DNA of 39,666 nt from Deltaproteobacteria bacterium (GTDB lineage Bacteria > Desulfobacterota > DSM-4660 > Desulfatiglandales > HGW-15): positions 1-39,666 of the forward strand of contig JAFGGA010000053.1 in NCBI GenBank assembly GCA_016930835.1, written 5' to 3'. Shown here piece by piece: positions 25,136-34,870 of the stretch (the first letter of the stretch is position 1; every line of letters begins with the position of its first letter). The position numbers were made by a program, and so were the translations under genes. Below the pieces are notes generated by a model. It ran no database searches. It was given only the letters and a program-made list of their open reading frames with translations, and was not told the DNA's origin.

Positions 25136-26074
25136 TTACTTGATGCCAATGATTGTATAATACGATATGAGCCCTTTTTCTTGAAGCTCAGTGCCAAGTC
25201 GCCGAGCCGCGTTTTCACTTTCAAGACCGCCCGCATAGACGCGGAACCAAATCCCATCGGATAATTCTTCAATTATGAAGAAGGCTTTATGTCCTTGCCC
25301 CTGAATCGCTTCAACTATTTTTTCAGCATTGTTTAGGTCCTGGTAGGACCCGATATGTAAGAAAAAGTTATCCCTCATGGTTATGTCTACGGGGATTTGT
25401 GGGGACGGAAAAGATGGTTCATCCCCTGCTTTAATGACATAGCCTGAAATGATGCCGGATTTTTTCAAGGCTTGGGCGGCATTTTGAGCATCCTTATCGG
25501 ATGCATACCCTGAGATATAAACCCGATAATAATTTCCTTTTCCGTTTACCGCTTCATATTTCATGGAGGCCTTATATCCGGCTTTTTCCAGGCGATGGAT
25601 CAGGCTATCAGCATTGATTTTTATTCGAAATGACCCCACCTGAATGTAATATTTATCCGATGGATTTTTTGAAGGACTCACTGGCGGAGGCTTGGTCGCG
25701 GGCTTTTTTTCAGGGGGTTTGTCAATTATTACAAAAATGGCGAAATCCTCGATAAGGTCCAGTTTCTTTAAAAATGCCGCTTCTTCTTCCGCTTCTGTCC
25801 GGGTTTCGAATTGATCCACAAAGACCCGGCAAGTCATCTCACCGGATTCCGTCGTTTCGCATCGATAAAAGGCATCGTGTCCGAGTTGTTTGAGGCTGTT
25901 AACCCGGTCCTCAGCACCTTTTGGATCTTTATATTCATCAATCTGGATGCCGTACATCGCCGAATCGGCGCGGAGAGGATTCGGAAGGAAGATAAAAAAA
26001 ATAAATAATATGGTGATCAAAAAGGCTCGCGTGAATGGTTTAAAAAAAATGCCGGGGAGTTTGGAGGCACCCAT
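25136..26074 (-). CDS. Exported or membrane-anchored protein with three SPOR repeats
   Basis: A 312-aa cell-envelope protein. The N-terminus has a hydrophobic segment (AFLITILFIFFIFL), a signal peptide or anchor, followed by LRADSAMYGIQI. Three SPOR-like repeats follow: about residues 40-110 (YGIQIDEYKDPKGAEDRVNS), 145-215 (YYIQVGSFRIKINADSLIHR) and 235-312 (FFLHIGSYQDLNNAEKIVEA). Pro/Lys-rich linkers separate them. SPOR domains bind glycan strands stripped of stem peptides at division sites; three in one short protein is unusual. ATG 26074 is chosen because AAAGG lies 9 nt upstream; an in-frame TTG at 26083 is too close to it. Confidence 0.82.
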   Translation of the reverse strand: MGASKLPGIFFKPFTRAFLITILFIFFIFLPNPLRADSAMYGIQIDEYKDPKGAEDRVNSLKQLGHDAFYRCETTESGEMTCRVFVDQFETRTEAEEEAAFLKKLDLIEDFAIFVIIDKPPEKKPATKPPPVSPSKNPSDKYYIQVGSFRIKINADSLIHRLEKAGYKASMKYEAVNGKGNYYRVYISGYASDKDAQNAAQALKKSGIISGYVIKAGDEPSFPSPQIPVDITMRDNFFLHIGSYQDLNNAEKIVEAIQGQGHKAFFIIEELSDGIWFRVYAGGLESENAARRLGTELQEKGLISYYTIIGIK

Positions 26075-26126
26075 GTGATACAACCTTTGTGTATAAGGTT
26101 AAGATATATTTATTTTTATTAAAGCA

Positions 26127-26155
26127 AGTATATGTGAAATGGTATTTTATGTCAA
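26127..26155 (-). promoter_or_regulatory. Promoter of the SPOR-repeat gene
   Basis: TTGACA (26150-26155), a 17-nt spacer and TATACT (26127-26132) on the minus strand, about 50 nt upstream of the start codon. Confidence 0.65.
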
Positions 26156-26178
26156 ATCATGATCCCAAGGAATCCTTC

Positions 26179-26208
26179 TTGACGAGACAACCTTTTCGCC
26201 ATTATTCT
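26179..26208 (+). promoter_or_regulatory. Promoter of the RACo-like gene
   Basis: TTGACG (26179-26184), an 18-nt spacer and TATTCT (26203-26208), about 33 nt upstream of the ATG. It is back to back with the SPOR-gene promoter, the two -35 boxes being 23 nt apart. Confidence 0.5.
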
Positions 26209-26240
26209 TGTTTTAAAGACAGAATTGAAAAGGATATTTT

Positions 26241-27815
26241 ATGATGACCTCCTTGTTTGATCATGAGCCGTGGATTAAAAAGGTTGACCTGAAATTGACC
26301 CCTCCCAGCTTAAAGGATAACACAGCTGATACGGATCGTCTTATCAAGGGTGTCAAGAAGTCGTTAAAAACTGAAAAGGTCCATATCAATCTTTCCCTGA
26401 TCAAGCGGCTCCCGCATCTTTTAAGAGAATCCAACTATGACGTGCATTGTGTCCTATTTGAAGAAGATGATGTCTGGCAATTGACAAATATCTCATCGGC
26501 GCGGCCAGACGCCTTGATATGCGGGCTGGCCGTTGATCTGGGTACATCCACCATCGTCATACGGCTTTTGGATCTGCTCACTGGCAAGGCCTTGGGTGAG
26601 ACAACCTTTTTAAACCCGCAGGTGGAGATCGGAACGGATATCCTGACTCGTATACACTTTACTCGAGAGCCATCAGGTCTTGAACGCTTACAGGGTGTCT
26701 TAATAGAAAGACTCAATCAGAAGATCATCGGGCTTTGCAAGACGCACGATGTCGACGTCTCATCCATCGTGGGGGCGGCCGTTGCGGGAAATACCACCAT
26801 GACGCACCTTTTTCTGGGTTTGGATCCTTATTGGATATGCCGGGAGCCTTACATCCCGGTTTTGAACAATCCTGGCCTGTTAACGGCGAAAGAGTCGGGG
26901 TTGGGCGTGATGGAACGAGCGCCTGTTTTGATCATGCCCGGTGTTGGTAGTTATCTGGGTGGTGACCTCATCGCGGGTGTCTTGGCATCGGGGCTTTATC
27001 AACAAAAAGAGCCGTCTATTTTGGTTGATGTGGGAACCAATGCGGAAGTGGTCCTGGGGAATGACGAGTGGCTCATGGCCTGTGCCGGTGCGGCTGGTCC
27101 CGCGCTGGAAGGAGGGGTCGCAAGCATGGGGATGCAGGCCGCACCAGGGGTGATCGATAAGTTCATGATCGAGCCCCGATCAAAGGCGTTTCAGATCCGG
27201 ACCATTGATCATAAACCCCCCATCGGGATATGTGGCTCGGGGCTGATTGATTTGGTCGCTTTTCTTTTCCTCGCGAATATGATTGATATGCGCGGGAAGT
27301 ATGTCCCGGATCAATGCGGAAAACGACTGGTGGTTATGGATGGGATTGAACACCTGGTGGTTGTTACAGAGTCTGAATCAGGAACGGGCAAGGCCCTGAC
27401 CCTTAGTCAACCGGATATTGATTCATTGCTGCGCTCGAAGGCGGCTATGTATACAATCCTGACGACCATTGCCGATATGGTCTCCATATCGCTGAAGGAT
27501 TTAAGCCGGTTTTATATCGCCGGCACGTTCGGGGCTTATATTGATCCCAGGTCTGCCATCACCTTGGGGATGCTCCCGGATTTACCGATTCAAACCTATG
27601 TCCCTCTTGGAAATACATCGTTGGAAGGCGCATGCATGGCTCTATTATCCTCAAAGGCACGGCAAAAGGCGTACGAGATCAGGGATCGGATAACCTACAT
27701 CGAGCTGAATGTAAACCAGGAATTTATGAACCATTTTAGCGCGGCTAGATTTATCCCCCATACCAATAGATCGCTTTTTCCATCAGTCAAGGAATGGCGT
27801 ATTCTTGCAGGTTAA
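26241..27815 (+). CDS. RACo-like ASKHA ATPase (DUF4445), no ferredoxin domain
   Basis: Reductive activator of corrinoid proteins, or a relative. These enzymes use ATP to push an electron onto inactive cob(II)alamin methyltransferases. The ASKHA fold begins at about residue 92 (GLAVDLGTSTIVIRLLD), with AGNTTMTHLFLGLDP, the phosphate loop VDVGTNAEVVLG, CAGAAGPALEGGVASMGM, ICGSGLIDLV, and YIAGTFGAYIDP near the end. The usual N-terminal 2Fe-2S domain with its CxxxxCxxC cluster is absent; instead about 90 residues of another sequence precede the fold. 524 aa versus about 620-640 for full RACo. The ATG has AAAAGG upstream. No corrinoid protein or methyltransferase adjoins it. Confidence 0.82.
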   Translation: MMTSLFDHEPWIKKVDLKLTPPSLKDNTADTDRLIKGVKKSLKTEKVHINLSLIKRLPHLLRESNYDVHCVLFEEDDVWQLTNISSARPDALICGLAVDLGTSTIVIRLLDLLTGKALGETTFLNPQVEIGTDILTRIHFTREPSGLERLQGVLIERLNQKIIGLCKTHDVDVSSIVGAAVAGNTTMTHLFLGLDPYWICREPYIPVLNNPGLLTAKESGLGVMERAPVLIMPGVGSYLGGDLIAGVLASGLYQQKEPSILVDVGTNAEVVLGNDEWLMACAGAAGPALEGGVASMGMQAAPGVIDKFMIEPRSKAFQIRTIDHKPPIGICGSGLIDLVAFLFLANMIDMRGKYVPDQCGKRLVVMDGIEHLVVVTESESGTGKALTLSQPDIDSLLRSKAAMYTILTTIADMVSISLKDLSRFYIAGTFGAYIDPRSAITLGMLPDLPIQTYVPLGNTSLEGACMALLSSKARQKAYEIRDRITYIELNVNQEFMNHFSAARFIPHTNRSLFPSVKEWRILAG

Positions 27816-27821
27816 GGAATA

Positions 27822-29903
27822 TTATACCCTAAATTTGTCGACCAGGCTTTTCAATCGTTCAGCCAGATTATTGAGTTCCTTGGAACTTAGGTTTATCTGG
27901 GAGCTGTTGTTGGACATCTCTCCGGCCGCCTGGTTGACATCGCTGATGTCTTTGGCAATCTCCGTGGCGACTAAACTGCTCTGAGAAACATTTTCATTGA
28001 CTTCCTGAATTCCTCTGGAAGCCTGAGCCACATTATTGGCGATTTCTTTGGTGGTCACGGATTGTTCCTCCACGGCAGTGGCAATGGTGGATACGATTTC
28101 ATTGATCTCGTTGATGACCTTTGAGATCTGACCGATCTCCGATACGGTCCCGGATGTGGAGGTTTGAATCCCCTCAATGCGGGACTTAATCTCTTGTGTG
28201 GCCTCAGCCGTTTGCCGGGCCAGTTCCTTGATCTCATTGGCCACCACGGCGAATCCTTTTCCCGCTTCTCCTGCCCTAGCCGCCTCAATGGTGGCGTTCA
28301 AAGCCAAAAGATTGGTCTGTTCGGAGATCTCCGTGATGGTCTCCGTGACCTTGCCGATATCTTGGGCCGATGTCCCCAGTTCATCCACCTTTGAAGAAAC
28401 ACTCTGGGATCGTGTGACGGCCTCATTGGTAATGGTGCGGGCATTCTCCGAGTTTCGGGCGATTTCATTGATGGTTGAGGTCATTTCTTCGGCCGATGCC
28501 GCCACCAGGCTGACATTGGTCGCGGCCTCCTCCATGGCGGCCGCCACGGAGTCCATGTTGGTACTCATCTCTTCGCCGGCCGAGGCCACGGTATTGGATT
28601 TGTTAGACAGTTGGTCCGCCCCTTCCGACATCTGTTGAGAAAGATTGGACAAATCAATAGATGATCGATTCAGGGTCTGAGCATTTTCTGCAATGTACCG
28701 GAGCATGGCCTGGAGCTTATCAATGAATGTGTTAAACCACCGGGCCAACTCTCCGATCTCATCTCGGGTCTTGACATCCAGCCTGGCGGTGAGGTCCCCT
28801 TCGCCTTCGGCGATATCCTTGATTCGATCCACAACCACTTTAATAGGGGTGATAATGGAACGTGTAAAGAGGATGCCGATGCTCAGGATGACAATAAAAA
28901 CGATTACACCGATAATCGTCATAATCCATGTCAACCGATTCACCGCATGAAAGGCCTCTGTTTTGTCTATTTTGGAGACAATGACCCAATTCAGACCATC
29001 TATGTTTAAGAGATCATAGATGGTCAGCTGGCTGGTGCCGTCATGCTCAAAGATCCCCGATCCCGATTGACCGGAAAAGGCGTCATTTAAGAAAGAAAAT
29101 GAGGCCTCTTGACCTAATTGAAAGATGTTTTTATCTAAGGTTCGTGAGGGGAGGTCGGAACGAAACGAGGTCTTTGTTCCTGATTGCCCCACAAGGTAAG
29201 TCCCACCTGTTTCCCCCATACCTTCACTTCTTTGCACGATTGTGTTGACGGGGTTGACGTTAAGTTTGAGGGCGATAACCGCTTGGGCTTCATTGGTACC
29301 GGTCGTTGCGGTGGCAGATTCTTCCAAAACATTGTAATAGGGGGTCAGCAGGAATGAGATGTATTGGTTTTTGGAGGGAGCATATCGCTCAAAGTCTTGT
29401 ATGACGAGATCCTTTAATGCATCAGAGAAACTTTTCCCGAGGGCGCTATCCTTTAATGATCCGCTCAGGACGTTTTTCCCCAGGTCGGATTCACCCTTGT
29501 AACCGTATACGATCCGCCCTTCCCTGGAAATGAGCATAAGATCGTAATATCCGTACTCATCAATAAACTGCCCCAGAGACTTCCCGTACTTCTCCGCTGA
29601 AAAAGTATAGGCATCATTATTAAGGTTTCCTTCGCTATCAAACGAAAGGGAGAACCATTTAATAGCCTCCGCCAAACCGGGATTGAGTGATAATACCCTT
29701 AAATCACTCCGGCATTTTTTAAAAAAATCTTCGACCTGGGCCTTCTTAATTTCCTGGGAAGTTTTGAGTTTTTCAAATGCCTGTTTCGAGAGGACATCTC
29801 GAGCCGTGCTCAAAGAGGTGATCCCTATGATGGCGAAGGGAATGATACCAGCGGCTAAAAAAGATACCAAAAGTTTGGTCCTGATGGTAAAATTTTTAAT
29901 CAT
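27822..29903 (-). CDS. Methyl-accepting chemotaxis protein, Cache type (paralog 1)
   Basis: Chemoreceptor of 693 aa. First membrane helix about residues 10-32, a large periplasmic Cache-like sensor (about 35-325; [21 protein letters not shown] and [15 protein letters not shown] are Cache hallmarks), second helix about 335-358, HAMP ([21 protein letters not shown]), then the signalling domain with the highly conserved hairpin tip [20 protein letters not shown]. No C-terminal CheR-docking pentapeptide is present. GGAGAA precedes the ATG. Nearly identical in layout to the receptor at 35383-37443 on the opposite strand, with long stretches of identical DNA in the tip. Confidence 0.93.
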   Translation of the reverse strand: MIKNFTIRTKLLVSFLAAGIIPFAIIGITSLSTARDVLSKQAFEKLKTSQEIKKAQVEDFFKKCRSDLRVLSLNPGLAEAIKWFSLSFDSEGNLNNDAYTFSAEKYGKSLGQFIDEYGYYDLMLISREGRIVYGYKGESDLGKNVLSGSLKDSALGKSFSDALKDLVIQDFERYAPSKNQYISFLLTPYYNVLEESATATTGTNEAQAVIALKLNVNPVNTIVQRSEGMGETGGTYLVGQSGTKTSFRSDLPSRTLDKNIFQLGQEASFSFLNDAFSGQSGSGIFEHDGTSQLTIYDLLNIDGLNWVIVSKIDKTEAFHAVNRLTWIMTIIGVIVFIVILSIGILFTRSIITPIKVVVDRIKDIAEGEGDLTARLDVKTRDEIGELARWFNTFIDKLQAMLRYIAENAQTLNRSSIDLSNLSQQMSEGADQLSNKSNTVASAGEEMSTNMDSVAAAMEEAATNVSLVAASAEEMTSTINEIARNSENARTITNEAVTRSQSVSSKVDELGTSAQDIGKVTETITEISEQTNLLALNATIEAARAGEAGKGFAVVANEIKELARQTAEATQEIKSRIEGIQTSTSGTVSEIGQISKVINEINEIVSTIATAVEEQSVTTKEIANNVAQASRGIQEVNENVSQSSLVATEIAKDISDVNQAAGEMSNNSSQINLSSKELNNLAERLKSLVDKFRV

Positions 29904-30220
29904 GGCTGTTCTCCGTATAGGTGAATTTACTGATGCTGTTCTTCAAATGAGCAACAAAAATTAAACCATAAAATAGGGATCGAGGGACTTTAATGGGTTC
30001 ATTGAAAATGAGTTGAATAAATCTCCTTTGAGGTGATCAGAAAAGAATTTTAGCTTAGTCTATAACATTTTTTAATAAAATATCAAGAATAATATCAATC
30101 CATGTAGAAGCAACCAGGTTCCATTGCCGGCTCATTGGCGCATTCGCACCTTGATTATCAATGCCTTTTTCTATATACTCAGTGCGCGATCATGAGGATC
30201 GGGAAAAGCCGGAGGTTAAA
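29904..30220. other. Divergent spacer between chemoreceptor 1 and tmk
   Basis: AT-rich gap of 317 nt. No supported gene and no palindromic repeat of the dispersed kinds. I searched for a -24/-12 box like that of the second chemoreceptor and did not find one. A ribosome-binding site for tmk (GGAGG, 30211-30215) is at the right edge. Confidence 0.45.
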
Positions 30221-30868
30221 TTGTTTATTACTTTTGAAGGGATAGAGGGTTGCGGTAAAACGACCCAGATAAAACGGCTGGAAAATGGACTGCGCCGAAA
30301 GAACATCCCCCTAATGCGGACATTGGAGCCAGGCGGGACAACCATAGGCCACACCATTCGTCGGATTCTCTTGGACTCGAATCATAAAAATCTGTCCCCC
30401 CTGGCGGAACTTATTTTATATGAGGCTGACCGCGCCCAACATGTTGAGGAGGTCATTAAGCCCGCATTGGATAAAGGACAATGGGTTTTGTGCGATCGAT
30501 TCTGTGATGCCACCGTTGCCTATCAAGGCTTTGCCAGGGGGATGGATATGGTATTGATTCGAACCCTGAATGATGCGGTTACCCGGGGGATTCGGCCGGA
30601 TCTGACCTTCCTGTTGGATTGCCCCGTGGAGATAGGGTTGGAGCGTGCCCGCACGCGAAACAGAGATCATGCCCAAAAGGGTCAGGATCGATTTGAGCAG
30701 GAAAGACTGGCTTTTCATAGGGTCGTCCGAAGAGGTTACCTTGAATTGGCCTCGAAAGAAGATAAACGGTTTGTGATCATCGATGCTGCCTTGACGGAGG
30801 ATAGGGTGGAGGAGGAAATATTTCGGGTTTTGACACCCTATTTGGTTAATAACCATTATGACATTTAA
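30221..30868 (+). CDS. tmk: Thymidylate kinase
   Basis: Phosphorylates dTMP to dTDP with ATP. 215 aa, the usual size. P-loop FEGIEGCGKTTQ (residues about 4-15), the dTMP-binding LEPGGTTIG region, DRF (CDRFCDATVAYQG) in place of DRY, and a lid region RTRNRDHAQKGQDRFE. The start is taken at TTG 30221 because GGAGG lies 5 nt upstream and MFITFEGIEG is the family N-terminus; the longer reading from 30161 adds 20 unlike residues. First gene of tmk-holB-ricT-metG; its 3' end overlaps holB by 11 nt. Confidence 0.94.
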   Translation: MFITFEGIEGCGKTTQIKRLENGLRRKNIPLMRTLEPGGTTIGHTIRRILLDSNHKNLSPLAELILYEADRAQHVEEVIKPALDKGQWVLCDRFCDATVAYQGFARGMDMVLIRTLNDAVTRGIRPDLTFLLDCPVEIGLERARTRNRDHAQKGQDRFEQERLAFHRVVRRGYLELASKEDKRFVIIDAALTEDRVEEEIFRVLTPYLVNNHYDI

Positions 30869-31877
30869 ATCATTTTCACAGATAAGAGGTCAGGAGAGAG
30901 CGATCCGGTTTCTCAAACAGGTCATTGCCGGTGGCAAGATACCCCATGCCTATCTTTTTACGGGTATTCCGGGAGTGGGTAAAACAACGACTGCCCTGGC
31001 CCTGGCCCAAGCTTTGAATTGTCGTGAGCCTATAAATGAAGAAGGTTGTGGTGGTTGTCGTGCGTGCAAGCAGGTTATGAATGGGAACTTCCCGGATCTC
31101 ATCTCCATAGAGCCGGATAATCAGAATATTAAGATCGATCAGATAAGGGAATTGAACCGTAATCTGTGTTTCAAACCGGTGACTGGACCTTATCGGGTAA
31201 GTATCATTCATCAGGCTGAAACGATGACGGCTGAAGCGGCAAACGCTTTTTTAAAGACACTGGAAGAACCTCCACCCGGAAATATCTTGATTCTAAAGGT
31301 CACAGAGCCTTTAGACCTTCTTGGGACCATCATATCCAGATGCCAAAAGATTCCTTTTCGACCACTGACAAGGGTTGTGATTAAGGAACTTCTTATGACT
31401 GAAACGGATATTGATGAGGAGAGCGCGTTATTATTGGCGAATATTTCGGAAGGTAGTCTCGGCCAGGCCATTGACTCGTGGGAAGGTGATTTTCTGCAAA
31501 AGCGGGAGGAGGCCATTGTCGGTCTTATTCAATTGCCCTCGATCCCGGCCGAAGATGCCTTGGATATGGCCTTGATGTTGACCCGTGAAGCCAAGAAGGC
31601 CAAAACAGATGAAAAGGGAAAGGATCTATTCAATCTGTTCGGCCTATGGAAGAGTTGGTTGAGGGATTTGATTGTCGTCAAGGTCGGTTGGACGGAGGCC
31701 TTGTTCAATCTTGATTTTTCCCGCAATATCAATAAAACCGCCCATCATTTGGGGCTTGAAAATCTGATAAATGGTTTTTTCCTGCTGGATCAGGCCCAAA
31801 AGGATTTAAGGGGGGCCCGTAATCTTGATCTCATGATGGAAAATTTGGTGCTAAACCTCAGGAAGTGTCTCATATAA
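30858..31877 (+). CDS. holB: DNA polymerase III delta-prime subunit
   Basis: AAA+ subunit of the clamp loader, 339 aa. Walker A GIPGVGKTTTALALAQ, a zinc module CREPINEEGCGGCRACKQV with four Cys, sensor 1/Walker B around KTLEEPPPGNILIL, and the SRC motif SRCQKIPFRP that supplies an arginine finger. The C-terminal half is helical and less conserved, as usual. There is no strong ribosome-binding site; the overlap with tmk implies coupled translation. Confidence 0.92.
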   Translation: MTFKSFSQIRGQERAIRFLKQVIAGGKIPHAYLFTGIPGVGKTTTALALAQALNCREPINEEGCGGCRACKQVMNGNFPDLISIEPDNQNIKIDQIRELNRNLCFKPVTGPYRVSIIHQAETMTAEAANAFLKTLEEPPPGNILILKVTEPLDLLGTIISRCQKIPFRPLTRVVIKELLMTETDIDEESALLLANISEGSLGQAIDSWEGDFLQKREEAIVGLIQLPSIPAEDALDMALMLTREAKKAKTDEKGKDLFNLFGLWKSWLRDLIVVKVGWTEALFNLDFSRNINKTAHHLGLENLINGFFLLDQAQKDLRGARNLDLMMENLVLNLRKCLI

Positions 31878-31879
31878 CT

Positions 31880-32674
31880 ATGCGAAAGATTGTTGGAATA
31901 CGATTGGAAGAACATGGCAAGGTCTATCATTTTGACTCCGGTCACTTTGTCCTCAAAAAAAATGATAAAGTTATTGTTAACACCGAGCAAGGTCAGGCCT
32001 TCGGTGTGGTTTGTATCGAGCCCAAGGTGCCTGATGATGATTCACCAGAAAGACCTCTTAAAAAAGTCCAACGGATCGCGACCAAGAAAGACACGGAGCG
32101 CTATGAAAAGAAATGCGATTCTGAAAAAGAGATCATTGTTTTTTGTGATGAAAAGATCAAAGAAAAATCCTTGGCCATGTGCATCGTATCCGCATCCCGT
32201 TTATTTGACGGGAGTAAGATCATTGTCTATTTTACCGCGGATGGAAGGGTCGACTTTCGGGAATTGGTCAAGGATCTGGTTCAGAAATTTCGTACACGGG
32301 TGGAGATGAGACAAATCGGTGTGCGTCATCAGGCCAAGATGGTGGGAGGCCTTGGGACATGTGGTCGTCAACTTTGTTGTACGTCTTTTTTAAATACATT
32401 CGAGCCGGTCTCCATTCGTATGGCCAAAAAGCAGAATATTTCTTTAAATCCATCCAAGATTTCCGGTATGTGCGGCAGGTTGATGTGTTGCCTGACGTTC
32501 GAACATGAGTATTATGAGCAACTCAGAAAAGATCTTCCCAAGATAGGCAAGACGATAAAGACCGAAAAGGGTGAGGGAAAGGTTGTCCGTCAGAACCTCT
32601 TGCGCGAGACCGTCACCGTAGTGTTTGAAGATAATGAGGAGATCGAGATCCCGTTTCGGGATATTCATGGTTGA
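31880..32674 (+). CDS. ricT: PSP1-domain protein RicT/YaaT family
   Basis: Cytosolic protein of about 264 aa. MRKIVGIRLEEHGKVYHFDS starts a PSP1 domain; CGRQLCC and later CGRLMCC are the conserved double-Cys motifs that in Bacillus RicT take part in Fe-S binding. RicT works there with RicA and RicF in mRNA maturation with RNase Y; that complex is not visible here. ATG 31880 lies 2 nt after the holB stop; a GTG at 31865 is possible but overlaps holB. The neighbourhood tmk-holB-yaaT-metG is widely conserved, which supports the assignment. Confidence 0.88.
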   Translation: MRKIVGIRLEEHGKVYHFDSGHFVLKKNDKVIVNTEQGQAFGVVCIEPKVPDDDSPERPLKKVQRIATKKDTERYEKKCDSEKEIIVFCDEKIKEKSLAMCIVSASRLFDGSKIIVYFTADGRVDFRELVKDLVQKFRTRVEMRQIGVRHQAKMVGGLGTCGRQLCCTSFLNTFEPVSIRMAKKQNISLNPSKISGMCGRLMCCLTFEHEYYEQLRKDLPKIGKTIKTEKGEGKVVRQNLLRETVTVVFEDNEEIEIPFRDIHG

Positions 32675-32756
32675 AGTGATATGACCATCCATTGGGGAGC
32701 ATTCCAAGAAAGATCATTACATGTTAGTGATACCTGAAAGGAGTCTTATATAAACA

Positions 32757-34661
32757 GTGAATAAACGGTTCTATGTCACCACCCCTATCTATTATGTCAA
32801 TGCAGAGCCCCATATCGGGCACGCTTATACGACCATTGTCGCGGACGTCCTGAATCGGTTTTACGGACTTGGCGGTTCGGAGACCTTTTTTCTTACAGGT
32901 ACGGATGAGCACGGCGATAAGATCGTTGCCGCCGCCGAAAAGGAAGGACAATCTCCATCCGAATATGTTGATCGCATCAGCGCCATGTTCAGGGCACTCT
33001 GGCCCAAACTCAATATCACCAATGATTATTTCATTCGGACCACGGATCAGGCCCATCGGGAAACAGTCGCGCAAATCCTTACCATGGTAAAGGATAAAGG
33101 TGACATCTATTTTAGTGAATATGAGGGCCGCTATTGCTTCGGCTGCGAGCGGTTCTACACGGAGAGGGAGTTGGTCGGCGGGAAATGCCCCGACCATTTG
33201 ACCGAACCTCAAATGATCCGTGAATCCAATTATTTTTTTCGTATGAGCCGATACCAGCAATGGTTGATTGATCACATCCATAAGCATCCGGATTTTATCA
33301 GGCCCAAGCGATACAAAAACGAGGTCTTATCCTTTTTAAGTGAGCCTCTGGAAGACCTCTGCATTTCCCGTCCCAAGTCAAGACTTCGATGGGGCATCAC
33401 CTTACCCTTTGATGAAAATTATGTGACCTATGTTTGGTTTGACGCCTTGATCAATTATATCTCCGCCCTTCAGTTTCCCGATGGCAAATTATTTCAAACA
33501 TTCTGGCCCGTGGCCCAGCATGTCATTGCCAAAGATATCCTTAAACCGCACGGCATCTATTGGCCTTGTATGCTCAAATCGGCCGGTATCGAGCCCTATC
33601 AACATCTCAATGTCCATGGGTACTGGAATATCAACGAGGGGAAGATGTCCAAAAGCCTCGGGAATGTGGTCAAACCTCTGGACTTGGCCGGGATATACGG
33701 ACTCGATGCATTCCGTTACTTTTTGTTGCGCGACATGGTTTTCGGGTTGGACTCGGAATTCAGCGAGGAGGCCCTGGTGGCCAGAATCAACGCGGATCTG
33801 GCCAATGACCTGGGGAACCTGGTGAGTAGAAGTCTGACGATGGTCCAGAAATACTTCCAGGGGACGGTTCCCGACCCGGGCCCTCCCGAGGAGCCGGATA
33901 ACAGATTGAAGGAGGCCTCGTTAAATATGATCGATCTCTATGCAGGCTTTATGGTGGATCTCGGTTTTCATAAGGCCCTTATGGCCGTTTGGGACGTGAT
34001 CGGTCAGGTGAATAAATATATTGATTCTATGGCGCCGTGGGAACTAGCCAAGGCCGATAGGGACCGATTGGCCACGGTCATGGTCCATATTGTTGAATCC
34101 TTACGCATCATTTCTGTGCTTATTTGGCCTTTTATGCCGTCATCCGCCGAGAAGATCCAAGGCGCTTTGGGTTTTTCAAGGATAGGAGGCGCCCTTCGTT
34201 TGGATGATATCCGGGAGTGGGGGAGAATAGGCGCATCGAAAGAGGTTTCAAAGTCTTTTCAGTTGTTCCCCCGAATTGAGATGAAAGGAAAGAAAGAATC
34301 CATGAAGACCCAAGAAACAGAGACCGTTACGGAAGATAAAGGAATGATTTCATTCGAAGAATTTCAGAAACTGGATCTCAGGATCGGGATCATTCAGGAA
34401 GCCGAAACGATTCCCAAATCCAAGAAGCTGATCCGGCTTAAAGTGAATATAGGAGAAGACCGTACGGTCGTGGCCGGCATAGCTGGCTATTATTCAGCGG
34501 AAGATCTTGTCGGGAAACAGGTCGTGGTGGTTGCGAACCTGGTGCCAGCCAAACTCATGGGAGTAGAATCCAAAGGAATGGTGTTAGCGGCCGAGGACGA
34601 AACCGGCGTTCACCTTTTGATCCCCGACGCGGAGACGAGGCCCGGGAGTCGGATCAAATAA
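32757..34661 (+). CDS. metG: Methionyl-tRNA synthetase with C-terminal tRNA-binding domain
   Basis: Charges tRNA-Met; class I, 634 aa. HIGH signature at residues 19-22, KMSKS at 296-300 (EGKMSKSLGN), and a single zinc knuckle CFGCERFYTERELVGGKCPDH with three Cys and one His. A helical anticodon-binding domain follows, and after a charged linker the OB-fold tRNA-binding domain (about 530-634; ISFEEFQKLDLRIGII) that dimerises the enzyme. The start is GTG with AAGGAG upstream at a rather long 13-nt spacing. Last gene of the tmk cluster. Confidence 0.95.
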   Translation: MNKRFYVTTPIYYVNAEPHIGHAYTTIVADVLNRFYGLGGSETFFLTGTDEHGDKIVAAAEKEGQSPSEYVDRISAMFRALWPKLNITNDYFIRTTDQAHRETVAQILTMVKDKGDIYFSEYEGRYCFGCERFYTERELVGGKCPDHLTEPQMIRESNYFFRMSRYQQWLIDHIHKHPDFIRPKRYKNEVLSFLSEPLEDLCISRPKSRLRWGITLPFDENYVTYVWFDALINYISALQFPDGKLFQTFWPVAQHVIAKDILKPHGIYWPCMLKSAGIEPYQHLNVHGYWNINEGKMSKSLGNVVKPLDLAGIYGLDAFRYFLLRDMVFGLDSEFSEEALVARINADLANDLGNLVSRSLTMVQKYFQGTVPDPGPPEEPDNRLKEASLNMIDLYAGFMVDLGFHKALMAVWDVIGQVNKYIDSMAPWELAKADRDRLATVMVHIVESLRIISVLIWPFMPSSAEKIQGALGFSRIGGALRLDDIREWGRIGASKEVSKSFQLFPRIEMKGKKESMKTQETETVTEDKGMISFEEFQKLDLRIGIIQEAETIPKSKKLIRLKVNIGEDRTVVAGIAGYYSAEDLVGKQVVVVANLVPAKLMGVESKGMVLAAEDETGVHLLIPDAETRPGSRIK

Positions 34662-34713
34662 ATGGGTCTATTTTGAACTGTGCATATCATTGCTGTTACA
34701 ACCTTCTTTTTAC

Positions 34714-34743
34714 TTGACTGTGGGCATATTTATACCTTAATAT
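34714..34743 (+). promoter_or_regulatory. Promoter of the cold-shock gene
   Basis: TTGACT (34714-34719), an 18-nt spacer and TAATAT (34738-34743). It implies a leader of about 120 nt before the start codon, long for a small gene and usual for cold-inducible csp genes. Confidence 0.5.
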
Positions 34744-34749
34744 AGCAGA

Positions 34750-34870
34750 CCAGTTTGTGGCCCGGCTCTATTCGCGGGTTGATTTCGCTCTGGGGGATAG
34801 TTTCCTATGCCGGGGTGTCGACCTGGGATTGGAACCATGAAAGCAACTTTTTTTCAAGGAGGTCATTGTT
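34750..34870 (+). promoter_or_regulatory. Structured 5' leader of the cold-shock gene
   Basis: A GC-rich transcribed leader. CCCGGC (34761-34766) can pair with GCCGGG (34809-34814) and enclose smaller hairpins, such as ATAG / CTAT around TTTC near 34797-34808. Many cspA-type mRNAs carry a thermosensing leader that frees translation in the cold. The fold here is hand-drawn and no family match is claimed. AAGGAGG lies at 34856-34862. Confidence 0.4.

Noticed and set aside
28055-28638. Antisense frames inside chemoreceptor 1
   Set aside because: They mirror the conserved signalling domain and appear likewise opposite chemoreceptor 2; constraint on the sense strand explains them.
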